Shown: positions 21,198 through 34,938 of the stretch, one piece after another
Layout of the letters: each line of letters begins with the position of its first letter
How positions within the stretch are numbered: the first letter of the stretch is position 1
Source: Pestalotiopsis fici W106-1
Taxonomy: Eukaryota; Ascomycota; Sordariomycetes; Amphisphaeriales; Sporocadaceae
Length of the DNA: 64,000 bases
Assembly: GCF_000516985.1 (NCBI RefSeq)
Contig: NW_006917093.1
Coordinates: forward strand, 5,038,316 to 5,102,315
Direction of reading: 5' to 3'
Made by a program: the position numbers and the translations under genes
Notes under the pieces: generated by a model
Told to the model about the DNA's origin: nothing
What the model saw: the letters and a program-made list of their open reading frames with translations, nothing else
The model's database searches: none

Positions 21198-24100
21198 TGC
21201 GTGTGGTGCGCAGGGAGGTTCTTTCAAAAAGAAGCTTCACATGGCGCTGGCTCTCCTTTTGCCTGGATGAAGAGTCAAGTCAAGGCCCCTCAATGTGAGT
21301 GAACTGGCAATGACCAAGAAAAGGAAAATGGTGGGCGCAAGTGTTCATATGATAGACGTAACAATATCGAAAGACAATATTAATTGACGAAAAGGGCAAC
21401 AGCCAATTCAGCTGTGCAGCAGAAGGCGGGCGTCCCGTCCCAAAGGCGATACTTTACCGCCGACTGATGCTCGGCACCTACGTAGAGGGAGAGGGAGGGG
21501 AGAGAGGGCGCCAGGAATACAAGAGAGGCTAAAAGGCAGCAAGCACAGTTGAGTGGTACATATGAGCGAGTGATGAATACCAAGTCTACTATGCCCTCTT
21601 CAATAATCCAAGTCATTTTCCCATACGGCATATGCGAAGCCATACTGGAGATATATGGTATCAGCCGGAGCTGGTGGGTCGGTTCATCTGGGACCCTGAC
21701 TGATGACCATTGCTGACCGTGACCCCAAAATGCGAGGACTGCAGGGGAACAACAGGGGAACAGCCGAACTGGGCATGGACGAGCAACGCCCAGCCTGGGC
21801 GAATGTTCCGTTGCGCAGCCACCAGCAGATGAAGGGTTGCAAGGAACTCTTCAGCCATTGATGTGTAGCAGCATTTTCGGCTTGGCCTGCAGGTGGCTTG
21901 CTCCTCTGGCAGTAGCGTATTGCGAGATGGATAAAACATTGCCTGCATTGGAGGAGAATACGATCCAGCTCACTACGAGGTAAGCCGGTCTATAATGCCA
22001 GGTTGTCATCCAACGCTCTGGTCCCAGAAGAGAGACACGATTTGCTCGACCAGAGGGGTGATGACAGCAGATGACAGAGACTGTTCTTCACAATGAGCCT
22101 ACCCAGGGCCATCTATCTCATTCTCACACTCTCTCCCTCTCTCTAGAGATGCCGAGAGCTAGGCAGGTGCTATGACTGGTTCGTCAAACTGGAAGGTCCT
22201 CCGCGTCATTAACAACGGCAAGCCTCTTTGGGCTCGCTCCGCCCAAGCTCGACCGCGCGCACCTTGTACTTCTGTCATGGGCGCCGGCCACATAAATTGC
22301 CAGAAGTCTGGACTTTGGAACAGCAGCAAAGCTGCATAGTGAAGAGGGGTATCATCTACTTATCCCGACGGCAGATATTGTGAGGTGTGCTGCATGTGTA
22401 TATGGGCTCATGGGACACCGATTGTACGGGGTGGGAAGAGAGCAGCGCGGCAAGGACCAGAATCTCTCGTACGGAGCTTGGTGCCGTATCTCCACAGGTG
22501 TGCGATAACATGTACAACAGAGTAGGGAGAGTTTGAAAAGAGGCCTTGGCCGTGTGTCTCGGTCAACAACACTAATGATTCTTGCAAGCCCCTAAAGACG
22601 GTCGCTCACTGTAATACACGCGCCACATGAGAAGATAAGAACAGTCATGCAAGTCATCCTCTCGAGCGGTTTTCATCGTCTCGATCCTGCTGTGCGCTTG
22701 TGGCGTTCTTAGTCTTGTATGAGCCTGTCGCCCTACGCGCGCCCCATGGGTTGACCGGACCGCCTAGCCATGGAGTGGCGATCTTCTTTTAAGCTTATCC
22801 GCGCAATACTCCAAGCAACACGTTCAGCAAATCAATCCAACTGCTGAATAGAAGAACACTTTCCACTATGCCGGAAACCACTCAAAAAGATTGCCACACT
22901 TGTTCGGTATCCAAAATATACTCTTTTTCTTCTTCTGCAATGAAATAGTTATACGCCAATTAGAGCTTGAAACTCAATAGAACTCTACCGTGTAAGAGAC
23001 GAACTTCGAGACGTGATAATTATAGGTCGATTTGACCACGTCGACTACTCGTCCCCAGCAAAATAGATATATGCACTTGTTAGTTGAGCTGTCATACGGA
23101 CTATGCAACCTCACCAAGCATTGCTCAAATTCGAAAGCTTCAGAAGAGGGAGGGGAGGAAAACAAAACAAGAATAAACGTCGCGTCTTTCTTGCGTACAA
23201 TTACTTTCTTCAACCGGTACCGAATTTGCATGCAGCGGATACAAGGCATTCCGGTCAAAGCAATACGAACTCTTAAATCGTCACTTCAGTCTCGGGATAT
23301 CAATGGCAATGGTGTAGGTAGAGAGGTAACCCTGTGAGTTGTATGGAGGTGCTCTTCTGCAGGGGTGGGAAAGACTGAAGTGGAGGTGGGACGGGACCGA
23401 CGACGCGGCACTCGATCATGTTCACTGATGATCGCTTCTTTGAGTAGCGAGAACCCAACCACTTTTTCCCCCTCCTCCATTTACCGAAGGCGAGAATGAG
23501 ACGCTATTGATTTGGGGACGCGCAACACCCAATACAAAATATACCCGTATCTTGTACTGAGCGTGCATGTAGGCTCTGCTAATCAACGGGACAGGTTGCA
23601 AGTTTGTCAAACGCTCGGCTCCGCGTTATTGTCTACGGATCTTCATATGTGAAAAAGGGAGAAAGAAAGAAAAGGCCTAGATATTTCTTGAGACGCCAAA
23701 AAAAAAAGAGATAAGACGACAAGGCACTGGCCGTCTCGTGTTCAAATATATGGCGAGATCGAAGCTATTCATTCCAGCCTTCCTAATCAACTCATATCGC
23801 CTGGGAGAGTTTTCGCGTGCTTGGTCACAGTCATCAAGATCAGACAGACCAATTGCGGATCAGGACAAGTCTTGACCATTGGCATTCACACTTTGGCTTG
23901 GGTTCACCATTACCACCTGTTCGTTTGTGTGTCTGGTGGGGTCAATGCCCATTACCACCAGTCTGGATTGTAACAACAACCTATAGTACAAGGTCCATGT
24001 AGTTTGTTAGGGTCGACGGCCTCTTTTGCGCAGTTGGAGGGGGTGCGGCTTGACTTTGGCCCAAATTTCGAAAGACCTTGCCCCTTGTAGAAGGTGACGG

Positions 24101-26079
24101 GGGCTAGCCCGCCGGATTTCGTCGTCTCCGGAGATGTCCCTCGGAGGCTCGGACGCCATCAATCGATCCCCTCCCAAGTCAAGAAAACTCTTGATTTTGA
24201 CCAGGTTGTAGCAAGGTGGGAAAAACGAAGAAGTCAAAGTTGGGCTTTGTTTTCAAGCGGTGAATGAGGGTTTGGTTGAGCCTGCACATTTGTGGCTCTC
24301 GTGCTAAAACACTTGCCTGGGCTTCGCGGCATGTACAATTGCGATCGTCAGAAATCTAGGCCTTACTTTCCGTTTGCTATAATATCAGACAGAGACGTCT
24401 GATAATGTGCACCGACACCTTCAGCGTAAAGCGGACGAGCTTCCGGGGTAGAGCACTAACTAATGTAGTGTAGATACAGAGTACTGCCCTGAAGATCCTT
24501 GCCTATCCAGTTTGGTGGCATCGCAGACAGCACACGCGCTTATTAGTTATAACGCGAACAAATCTACAATTCGCTGGGTGAAACTGTCAAATACGCATGC
24601 TGACAAGAAGAAGAAAACAACATTTGTATTTGTCAATTCCACCTATGCGCATTTTCTCTCAAGCTTCGTACAGGAGCCAATACATCTCACTCCCGCGGGA
24701 GAAGTAACCGGTAAAACGTAGAGGATAGGTACTACAGATGGCGAATGACATCAAGACGTGCTTCAGAACACGGTGCAGAGGTACAGGCCTCTCTGTACAT
24801 GATTCATCAGGAATGTTTAAGGATTACGCGTGAACCTTGTGACCATCAGGCAGATGTCACAAAGAGAGATCATCAGTCTACTACCTATCTACAATTCAGT
24901 ACTGTAAGCATATTACTTGACCAGTCGGTAAAAGCGGAGTTGCTCTGCCCATGTATTTATCCAAATATCCAGGTATGCTGGAAATGCCATGGACGATGTT
25001 GGATGGTTGGGTCAATCTCTCCAGGAGACAAGGGTTTGCATAGCTGGCCTGAAATGAAATTCAACGTGGACCCCGTCTCCAATCACCCGACGGCGCACCC
25101 AAAACGAAATCGGGTTGCCACTATGTTGGCTGCTTTTCTCTTCAGCATTGAAACTCAGCCTTGGATAAGAGTCGGAGGAAACGCGGTTGGGAGGCGTTCA
25201 ATTGGCCCTATTTACTGCTGCTGCTGTTACTGAGCCCTGCTGAGGCGGAGGATGACATTCGTGTCCCGGTGTAGCACACGCGAGGTTTCAGCCATGTGGT
25301 CGTCGAGGCGAGGCAGATGAACTGTGGGTATCCCCTGGAAGTAATAGAGATTAGAGTGCCCAGAGCAAATAATGTTGATAGCGTCAAACTTTCTTTCCCC
25401 CCGATACCAGGTATAAAACACAGATGACAACAGATATTAAAGAAAGGATTGATGGAGTTTAGTGAGACTTGAAAAAAACCAATGACGAACAGGCTCGATT
25501 GTTTTGTGCTGAACGATTGTGTAGATACAGGAGATATCGCCCTCAAACAATGCATTCAAGCAAGTCTTCTTGGCACAGATCCTCAGGTAATTGTACGTAA
25601 TACTACAAGATATGTAGAGCCCACAAGGCTTAGTTGGGCGGATGGTGTGTCTTGTAGTCTGGTGGTGTACTTAGTTCCTAGCGTAAGCGGGCTGGGCCGG
25701 ATTGCCGTCGTCCGTTTCTCCTCCTTAGCATCACTAAAAAGTTCGTGTTAGCGAGATTTCAGCGGAGTCCTTTTCTTTGGCCAGCGGGCGGTAGTGTCAC
25801 GCCCGCCGACTCGAGAGCCACCAGAGCCCATAAGTCACACGCGAGAAAAGACATTCGAGTACGGAATAGAATGGAGAATGAATTGTACTTTGCGTGGATC
25901 ATCGCCCGGCCAAGTCCCGTAGTATGTGGGCACTCTGCCAAAACCCCCCAAGACCCGCCCCTCTCCCCCCAAGGCCAAGTCACAGCCCCTGCGCAGCTAC
26001 AACTCAACCAAGTGCCTGGCCTTGCTCAGCAGACATCTGTTTTATGCGTCATGTATGGACGAGACTCAACAACAGGCAC

Positions 26080-26110
<31 letters not shown>

Positions 26111-27046
26111 AAAACGTCAAAACCACGTCAGACGAAGGGGGAGGCAAAGAAAAGGAAGGGGGACAGCGGGCGAGATCGTCTAAATTCTCCGTAAATCGCT
26201 TAGACCCAAGTTCACACATAATCTCAGCTCCCTGGGCGGGAAAGAGAGGAAAAAGAGAGGGGGCATGAAAAGCAGCCACTGAAAGCCCCGGTCTGCCTGC
26301 TCGTCTGTCCGTCTGTCGGGTCCGGTCTTGCTTGCATGGCATGGGATAACGATGTAGGGGTGTGGCAGGCACTTTTTACATTACCTGTGTACTGTGTACC
26401 TTCAACCTTGGCACTCAAAGGACTTGCCTGACCTCTACCTATACCTACCTACCCACACAAGCTAAAATCCTGGGATCTCAAGTAAGAAGAGAGAGAAGAC
26501 ATGAGGTCCCTCCCTGTAAGAATATGTACCTGCCACCTATTCCACCCCCCCCAGTCACCTCCCACCTGCTCCAAAAAGTTCGACTTGGAGCCCTTGTACC
26601 GCGATTCGTTCACTGCCGAGATTGTCGGTCGATAACCCATCATCTACCTTGACCTCCCTGTACCTACCCACCACCCTGCTTCATTCTTTTGACTGCCTGC
26701 CTGTCTGCTCTGTCTGCTCTGTCTGCTTTGTGTGCGTGTGTCTTGTGCCATGTTATTATTTTTCTCTTTCATGCTCAACTCTTTCTCGCCGTGATTGATT
26801 CCGCGATCGATTCGTTCCTGGACAAGTTTGGATAGAGCAGATGCTGTTCTGAAGCAGGTCGTCCGCCAAAGGGGGGGAAAGCAGATTAGGCATCCTGCAC
26901 TACTATATCAAACGGCATCTTGCGGGTTGCGGCAGCGCTATCAACAACCATTCCACGCCCTAGTAATGAAGCACTTCGTAGCGTGTCGGTAGTCCTCACG
27001 CGCCTGCCCACGATAACTCCCAGGAGGTCCTCCAAGGCACGCTAGA
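21198..27046. other. Divergent gene-poor region, 5.8 kb
   Basis: Separates the start codons of the Ser/Thr-rich protein (-) and the protease-like protein (+). It contains both promoters, a poly-C/poly-A junction at 26079-26114, ACCTA repeats near 26430-26455 and a TGTCTGCTC repeat near 26698-26730. The largest open frame (24745-25233, +, 162 codons) has no recognisable feature. I see no supportable gene. Confidence 0.5.
26079..26114. repeat. Poly-C followed directly by poly-A
   Basis: Twenty-two C and then fourteen A without interruption. The lengths are prone to sequencing error. Confidence 0.9.
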
Positions 27047-29943
27047 ATGGCATCGACACGCCATGCACTTTCACTTCTGGGCCGTCTCTTGCTCATAGTC
27101 GGCCTCGCCCGGGCTGATACTGATGCGTTGTGGCTGGAGCCGTCCACAAAATGGCATGTTTGATACTTTGGTCTTTTATACGCAGGTGGGACATCGAGTT
27201 AACACTTAAATTAGGTACGGTATTGATGGGAACTGGTCTGCCATGGGCCTCTATGCCGGGGTGCCTGGACAACAAGTCGACGTACTCGTCAGCACCAGTC
27301 TGTCGGAGATCTGGGTAGTTGAAAGTAATGGCTGCGGTGCAAGTAAGATCACCATGACCTACCTGGGAAGTAATGGAAAGTGGAATGACCTAACCCGACG
27401 ACATAGGTGCCCTCTGTACCGCGGCTCGTGGCAATGTATTCAACATCAGCGCATCAACAGACTGGGAGTCACTTGGGGCTTGGGAACTCGGGCTGGATTA
27501 CCTCCAGCAGGTGGCGAACGGCGATTACGCGACCGAAGCCGTTGCTGTCTACAACACTGTCACGCAGAACCAAACCAACTTGGACAAACAAGTCGTTGCT
27601 GCCATCAACGATACTGACTATTACACTGGCTTCTTCGGTCTAGGCATCACTCCCGGTCGCTTCAAAAATACCGTCGTACAGAGCCCTATAGCCACAATGG
27701 TTGAACGAGATGGAATTATTCCGAGTCATAGCTACGGCTACACTGCTGGCGCATATTATGGCGGCCAATATGGAACTCCCATGTCCTTGGTGCTTGGAGG
27801 CTATGATCAGAACCGCTTCATTTCACACAACACGGAGTTCAGCTTAAATTCAACCACACGTCAGCCTGAAGCTCTGATTAGAGCCATCACAGCATCAATG
27901 TCGAGCACTGATCAAGCTTCTGCCGGGTGGAATTCGACGTCGATCTCGCTCTCTGCATTTGACGAAGCTGTTGTGGCTCTTATTGACAGCTCGACGCCAT
28001 ATCTATGGCTTCCAACCGTAATTTGTGATCGCTTTGCAGACGCCCTCAATTTGACATGGAACGAAACATTTGGTCTTTATACTTTTGCAAGTAATGCGAC
28101 CTATGAGAGCTACTTCGACACCAGCTTGGCATTTACGTTTTCCCTCTCCAGCAGCGACAACCGGGACAATTTCGGAGACCCACTGAATGTGGCTGGTGTT
28201 GTCAACATAACAATTTCCGCAAATGCTTTCGCCCAAACTCTTCGCTACCCTTTTATGAACTTATTCCAATACGGTGATGCCGCAATTCCGTACTTTCCAC
28301 TCCGACGAGCGGACAATGGCACTCAAATCATCATAGGAAGGGCCTTTTTGCAAGAGTCATATATGAAGACAAATTATGAGTCGAGCACTTTTTCTCTGCA
28401 CCAAGCGTTATTTCCAGACAACGCAGACACCAACAAAACAATCATCGCAGTCCAGAGTTCTGCAGACAATCCTTATCCAAGTGCAGCATCTTCATCCGGA
28501 TCCCCGGAAGGCGCACTAGGCACACCTGCCATTGTGGGCATTGTTGTGGGCGCTTGCATCGTCCTATCGTTCATCGCATTGATTGTCTTCTGTGTCCGCA
28601 GGAGGCGAAAGCAGCAAAAGGGCACCATGGTGGAAGCAGACAGCTTCAAGGACACTACCTCGTCTGTTGAGTCAGAATGCCCGAGGACACCTGTGGCTCG
28701 GATTTTTTCGAGAATCACTAGGAAGATCACAGGCAGGAGGAGTAGGAGGATTCCAGCATATGAAGTGTCTGGCGATACCGCCCAGCCCTTTGAAGCTGCT
28801 GGGCAAGAGAGATATGAGCTGGCTGTTCCGCCGCCGCCCGTGGAGCTGGATGCGACTGATGCTCACTCAATCAATGGTACCACTGAATTTGGAACCGACG
28901 ACACCCATGATCTAAGTCCGTATGAGATCGCACGACGCAAGATGGATAAGCAGCTCCAGGGCCCGGTACCGGAGTACACGCCTGGTCCATCACCAATAGA
29001 CACGCATGGAAACAGCTACGAGAAGGGCTATCAGGATATTAGCTCTGTCCCGCATCATCGCCGGTCAGATCGCTCTCTCTTTTCCGACAACAGAAGCCTT
29101 TCCCCTGCTTCAACACCCACGCATGATGAATACTCTTATCTAACACCCTCTCCAATACCCTCACCAATGACACCTCACAACATGGACTGGCCGCCCAGTG
29201 AGATGCCAAACATCTCGTCACCGATGCCATTTGCTCCCCGAAGCACATTACCTCGATCAACATCAAACCCTGGCTCCGGCTACGCACCTTCGTCGCTAAA
29301 TACCCTTGAACGGCGACGCTCTATAAGCAGATCTGCATCAACCGCTGGGTCTCCAACGTCACCCATGTCGCACTTTGCGCAACATATGCATTCTTTCCAA
29401 CGGACGCCCATCGACCAGCAGAAAGTAGTGTGTTTAGGTCCGCTCCCAAGCAATATCCGACCGCCGGGCCCAACTGTACCACCTCGATCAGGCAGTTCAG
29501 TCGGGCAAGACTTTGCGCTGCCCACAATTTCTTCAGCAGCAGAATCGCGCCGCCAATCGATAGCAGAAACGTTGGGCAGCAACTTTACCGTGGAAGAAGA
29601 GGAGATCTTCAGAAACGAGATTGAGCACAACGACACGTTTGGTGGATATGGCCTAGCGGGAGCAATGATTGAGGAAGAGGAGCCAGACCCCTCACCCGAC
29701 CATATGACTGGAGGCCACGGTCAGTTGGAGCTGATTCACATTCCCGAGAGACCAATCCCGGCGTCGGTTGTATCTGATGCAGGACGACTCCAAGGCAGAG
29801 TTGACTTTGTCCATGTGCCGACACCAGTAGATCCGTCGGTAACACCTACATCAGCTACGCAACGCCTCAACGGCTTCGACTTGGTCCATGTGCCTCAACC
29901 AGCGCAGAAGAGGTACAGCTGGGAAGCAAGCTCGCCCCAGTAG
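27047..29943 (+). CDS. Membrane-anchored aspartic-protease-like protein, probably catalytically dead, with long cytoplasmic tail
   Basis: Three exons: 27047-27153, 27215-27342 and 27407-29943; 923 residues. A signal peptide (residues 1-23, ending GLARA) precedes an A1 pepsin-like ectodomain (about 36-440). At the first active site the usual hydrophobic-Asp-Thr-Gly-Ser is replaced by VLVSTSLSEIWVV, so Ser62 stands where the catalytic Asp should be. The second site reads ALIDSSTPYLWLP, with Asp272 kept but Thr-Gly altered. A single transmembrane helix (about 452-475, AIVGIVVGACIVLSFIALIV) is followed by CVRRRRK and a 440-residue Ser/Pro-rich cytoplasmic tail. Such architecture suggests a receptor or sensor rather than a protease; this is inference. 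Exon 1 joins exon 2 only if intron 1 is a GC-AG intron (donor GCATGT at 27154), giving KWYGIDGNWSAMGLYAG. Intron 2 (27343-27406) is GT-AG and restores GCGASALCTAARG. Confidence 0.82.
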
Positions 29944-30708
29944 ACTGCGGTCAATACTCATGACTCACAATGGCGTGCTTGAAAGCCCGTCTTGTACAAA
30001 GGCATCTTATTTATACCACCATCTTATTTGTTATCCATCGGTAGCGACGGCGTTTGGCTTGCTTTTTGATTAGTTCGTGGCTACAGCTCAGGCCTCTATT
30101 CTTTACGCGAATTACACGTACTGGCAAGGATGTTGGAAACGTCTATGATAGCCATAGCTGACTATATTTAGTTTTAAATAACATGATACGTAATTACGTC
30201 AATGTTGAAAAAGTAAAAGAGCGATGAAACTAGCATGACTGCAAAGCGACGATACGTCTTAGAGGCTTTATGGGCTGAATGATGATTATGTCATATTTCT
30301 GAAATTAGAGTTCCAGTATATTCTCCGCACATGAGACATCACACAATCTTCCCCCGCCTGCATATTGTCGACTTGGCTGCAGAGGAGAATAAAGACTGTA
30401 ACTCTATCTTCGGCTCAAGAGCACATCATCGTCATTGTAGGGGGTATATGGTCATCATGGATGGCATGGGCAATTCGAACCAAAAGTTGGCCGTGCCACG
30501 AAGCTCAAGGAATTCCGGCCAGATGCCTGTATCAATTATTAAGAACGAACTAACATCTCGTCTCGAAACAAATCCACAAATAAGAGACTTGGTTTGAAAA
30601 TATATGCTACCAAGTAAATCTAGGGCCAAAGCGCTAGACACGAAGTGAACAAAAGTGCTAAACTTGAAAATAAAGAAGAGAAATCAACAACCGAATCATC
30701 ACCAATCC
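29944..30708. other. Convergent intergenic region
   Basis: About 765 bases holding the 3' UTRs of the protease-like gene and the F-box gene. It is AT-rich, and I see no gene. Confidence 0.55.
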
Positions 30709-33700
30709 TCAAGCTCTGCCTTTGCCTTTGCCACCTGCAACTAGAGCTGGAAATTCATCATCGCTGCCTCCTTGATTCTGCTGGAAGGATTTTCGGCTTT
30801 CTTCCTCAGCCAGGCTCAGTTCCAATGCAAGACGCAGGTCGTCGTCCATGTCGGGACTCAATGCTTCAAGAGAAGAATTAGCTCCAGGCTGAACCATTGG
30901 TGTGTGGCTCGTTGATGGCGTCGACGGTGTCTGTTTACCGCGTTTCTCAGAGTAGGTTACTGGAAACCCAAAGTCACCAGAGCTGTTGCCCTTGGGGGAC
31001 TGGTCTGCGCCATTGACATCTTCGAGCAAAGAAAGTCGCAAGGCTTGCTGGATCTGCAGTTCAAAATCACTCTCGTCGTTCAGAGCTTGAGGAGGAGGCA
31101 CGTTGCTGCTGCTCGCAGTTGGCGGGCTAAGACCTGTGACACTGGGATCGGGCGTGACGGTGTCAAGACTGCGCCCGCTCGTTGAAGTAGTGTCAAAAGC
31201 AGAACCAGTCTCGCTGGCGCTGACTCGACGATGCCCATCAAGCAAGAATGTTTCTTGAGATATCATCTCCGCATATTGCAGTGCTTCTTCTTCAGTTAGA
31301 TCGGCCAAGCCGACACCAAATCGTGAACGGAGATGTGCTTGCTCTTGGGCTTTGCGATGTTCCTCTACCCGTATCATTTCAGCTTCAGCGGCAATGTACC
31401 CTTTGAGACCTCCGGTGACCCGCCGGCTGCTGTCGGCGCGGCCATGGATTTCCGAGTGACGAAGACGGCGTCTTCGGCCTGTTGGTTGGCCCGTGGAGCT
31501 GTAGGCCCAGTATCGCACAAATGTGCCAAAGCATACGATACCCCTCAGTACAGTTGGGTCCGGATCCAAATAAAGGGCACCGACAGAAGCAAAAGCGCTA
31601 TGCCGTAAATTTGGGTTTGCTGAAAGCACCATACGCGGTACGCGGCCCATCGAGCGCGCATTCAGGGTCCGGATAGGATCCAAGGTGGATGCCAAAGGGT
31701 CCCATGCTTGCACAAGACCATCGCTACCGCCATGAACCAAGTATAAGGCGGAGATGGCCAGACAAGATATTTCAGGTGACTCGGTTTGAATGATTCGGAC
31801 GGGCTTGATACCGTCAACAAGGTGCCCGGCCCTCATGTTCCAGAGCCAGACAGAGCCCACGCTGGTGCCAACACCAATCATCCTTGCCCATCGGCCAGGA
31901 ATGTCTGCCGCAGCTTGCTTGGTAGGCGTTGTAGAACCTGATAATGCGCTTGTACCGTCCTTCGAGGCATTCTCTGATGACGTCGAAGTGGCGAACAGTG
32001 ACATATCGACGGCAGTAGTGGTTATCCTGACGGCATCATTGGGCATCAAGAGCCTCGTCTCTTGCCAATCATGGGGTTTGCCCACTCCTAAAGTCATTGG
32101 TGATTGTGTTCCGGATGCCACGGTCTGCTGAGGCTCTGAAAATTTCGGCTTAGTTGACTCGACCACACCGTCACCAAACAGAGATGGTACTGGAGCAGTC
32201 TCGGCCTCTGGTGTAATATCTGCCAAGCCCACTTCACCAGTGATAACACGCGAAAAGCGAGTTATCGAAGCCAGCTGTTCCTCGTCATGGTTACACTCAA
32301 TAACAAAGATAGCCTCTCCTGCTCCATCTGCAGTTACAGAAGAAAAGTCCACCTCAAGTTTGCGACGCATGTCCCAGCCAGTACACACCTTACGGAAATG
32401 GCTTGGCTGGTAGCGTAAGAATTTCTCGATCTCTCGAGCTTCTGCAATGAGTTGGTTTTTATTCAGGTCCATGGCATTGGACGGAGACCGCGGTGAATAT
32501 GTGCCTCGAAGCGCATTCTTTTCCCATTCATCAGGCCGTGCCTGGCGACGAGTGGTTTCAACCAGGTGCCAGTAAGTGGATCGACCAGCGTACCAGGCAC
32601 ATTTTGTTGCATCCTCAGCTTTGGATCTGTGGACCAGAGGTGTTGGCGGCTGGGTCAAGTAGAAGACCTCACCGAGTGCGTTTAAGGCAACCGCGAAAAC
32701 ACGATTGGCGGCTTTTCGCTTCTGGCTGTAGGCTTCATCAACTTGAATTGCAATGATTGGAACTCCTGGACTCAAAGCCCAGCGAGCAGTGATCTGGCCC
32801 GTCGGGAAACGAGCTCCGGTAGATTCGGTTGCCAAAGCATACGCAGTAATCACACCCAAAGTAGAGCCTGTCAGAATCCCCATCATGGTTTGGGTAAGAG
32901 AGGGCACCGCGGCAGACTTGGCGATCCAGACTGAGCAGATACCTTCGGAGAGTTCTGGTATCTTGGGGATATCCGGGTAAGCGTCGGCCATGCTCGAGTC
33001 TGGACTGAGATATTTGCCCCGATAGATTGTTGATGGGCGGAAGAAGGCGCGCCCGCCCGGAAAGCCCTCTCCAGCGACGACTCCAAATGGCTGACTGGCA
33101 TCCATAACATTTGGCACCGCAGCTGGGCCCTCACCCACGCCATAGGGCAAAATCTGGGGCACGACCTCATCGAATTGGGAAAAGGTGAAAGGGTCGTCGA
33201 GACCCCACTTCTCTACTTTTCCGATGGTTGGATCACTGGCACTGCAGGCGTTCAAATCTGCTGCGCCATGTATCACCCGAGGCGGTTTCTTGGCGCTTGA
33301 AGCAAATGTAGCATGAGCGTTGGTGACCATGGAGGGTAGTTTTGTGTTATACGTCAACACGGCGCTCAATTTCTTTCCAACGTGCGCGTTGCGCGTGGAA
33401 GATCCGATACCACGCGAACTGCTGGGCTTGCCTCTAGCAAGACTTCGTAGCAGACGAGTACGAAGAAGATATTCGCTGCGCCATGAAGCATCGGCTGTCA
33501 GGGGCGTAAAGAAGCGAGTCTCGGACCGAATGAATTCGTCATCGTCGTCTAGAACTCCATTTGATTTCCCGGGCAGCAGAAGAGTATCATGGCCAGGAAA
33601 GAAACGCTGGAACGCCATACGCCACGCATGCGAAGTTGTAACCAAACCATAAAAGCGTTTCGATACCAAGGCAACGGCGGTATGAGAATCGGGGTGCAGA

Positions 33701-34189
33701 TGCGAGAGAATGTGCGTCAAAATCTCTGCAAAGGATTAGTTGCTGCCATTCCAGTCATCATTACATATAAGTCGACGAACCATTGGGGAAATCAGCCAGC
33801 TGCGGTCCGTCTGAAGACGGGGTGACACGCTTCACGACCTTGAAACCCATTGCCTGTCGTGGCATCGAAGGCGACAATGCATTTTCATATTCCGAAATAC
33901 GCTGACCAGGGGACAAGAGAGGAGGGTCCTGCACGCTCAGTCCGTGTAATTTGTCGTCGAATCGGTCGAAATCGACATCGTCCGCAGAATCGAGTCCATA
34001 CTCGTGGTCATCAACACGGCGGCTGCAGGCAGAGGGTGGCGATGTGCTGCAGGAGCTCCGCGAGTCGCAACCACGGTCAGAGCCGCCATGCTCGAGCTGG
34101 TGAAAGCCATGTTGGGAGGGAGTTTGGGGCGAGACGAGGGTGCTGATGACTTGCGAGCTTTGGGAAACCTCAGGAAACTCTTGTTGCAT
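30709..34189 (-). CDS. F-box / WD40 / UIM protein, Ufo1-like SCF substrate receptor
   Basis: Two exons, 34189-33781 and 33725-30709, with a 55-nt intron (33726-33780); 1141 residues. The splice restores the F-box start: DFPNEILTHILSHL followed by ALVSKRFYGLV and HAWRMAF (about 133-175), which would bind Skp1. The long middle (about 190-880) has WD40-type strands, for example GVGTSVGSVWLWNMRAG and CLAISALYLVHGGSDGLVQAWDPL. Near the C-terminus are two ubiquitin-interacting motifs, ELQIQQALRLSLLED and DDLRLALELSLAEEES. This order (F-box, WD40, UIMs) is that of yeast Ufo1, an F-box protein whose UIMs are tied to its own turnover through Ddi1. The gene is probably a Ufo1 relative; orthology needs a phylogeny. 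The N-terminal 130 residues are disordered. The ATG at 34189 is the first in frame but has a weak context (CTTTATG), so the start is less certain than the rest. Confidence 0.85.
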
Positions 34190-34938
34190 AAAGTACGGTG
34201 GCAAGGACTCGAGGTGAGAAAAGTATCGACTGTGCTAGATTCGAGGCACAGTCGGATTGGAGGGTATTGCAGGTGTGTCGCGTAGTGTGTGGTGCGTAAT
34301 GTGTGCTGCTGAAATGACTTTGTGCTCTATCTGGTCTTGCTGTATCGGTTGGTTGCAGAGTTGTGAAGAAGAAAAGATTGGGCGCAAATGATGGCCTGGC
34401 GTTATCTGACTCATTCACGTCACGATTCTGGATTCTCGCGGATGGAGGCTGTCATGCAGGGAATTGCGGGCTTTTGGGCCCTGTATTGGTTTCGTTAACA
34501 CCTGTAGCTAGCGGGTGTAGTGTTCAGGCGACTTGCAGGCCCCCACTGGGTACATTACCGAGCTCCATACGTACCTATTGACTTCCGTACATAATGTAGG
34601 AACTGACAGGACCTGCACGTGGCAAAATCGTTTCACCTTACCTCGATTACGCTACCAAAGATGATCATATAATAAGTTCTTTCTTGAGCATAACAAGCCA
34701 AATTTTGACATGGCATTTTTCCGGCCTGATTTATATGTACATATATAAGAAATGGAGTTCAACAGAGAGCATATGAAATTGGGAAACTATTGAAGCACAG
34801 TTCTTCATCTTAAGCGCCGGACAGAAATATGACTATACCGTCTGTTGAAAGCTAGCAGACACGCGTTTGAATTTACTACGCGGCAGCTCGAGCTTCCTCT
34901 TCCTCGCAACGCTGCATGGTACATATAGAATTCCATGG
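34190..34938. other. Intergenic region: F-box gene promoter and MFS gene 3' end
   Basis: About 750 bases between two minus-strand genes. No gene is visible. Confidence 0.5.
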
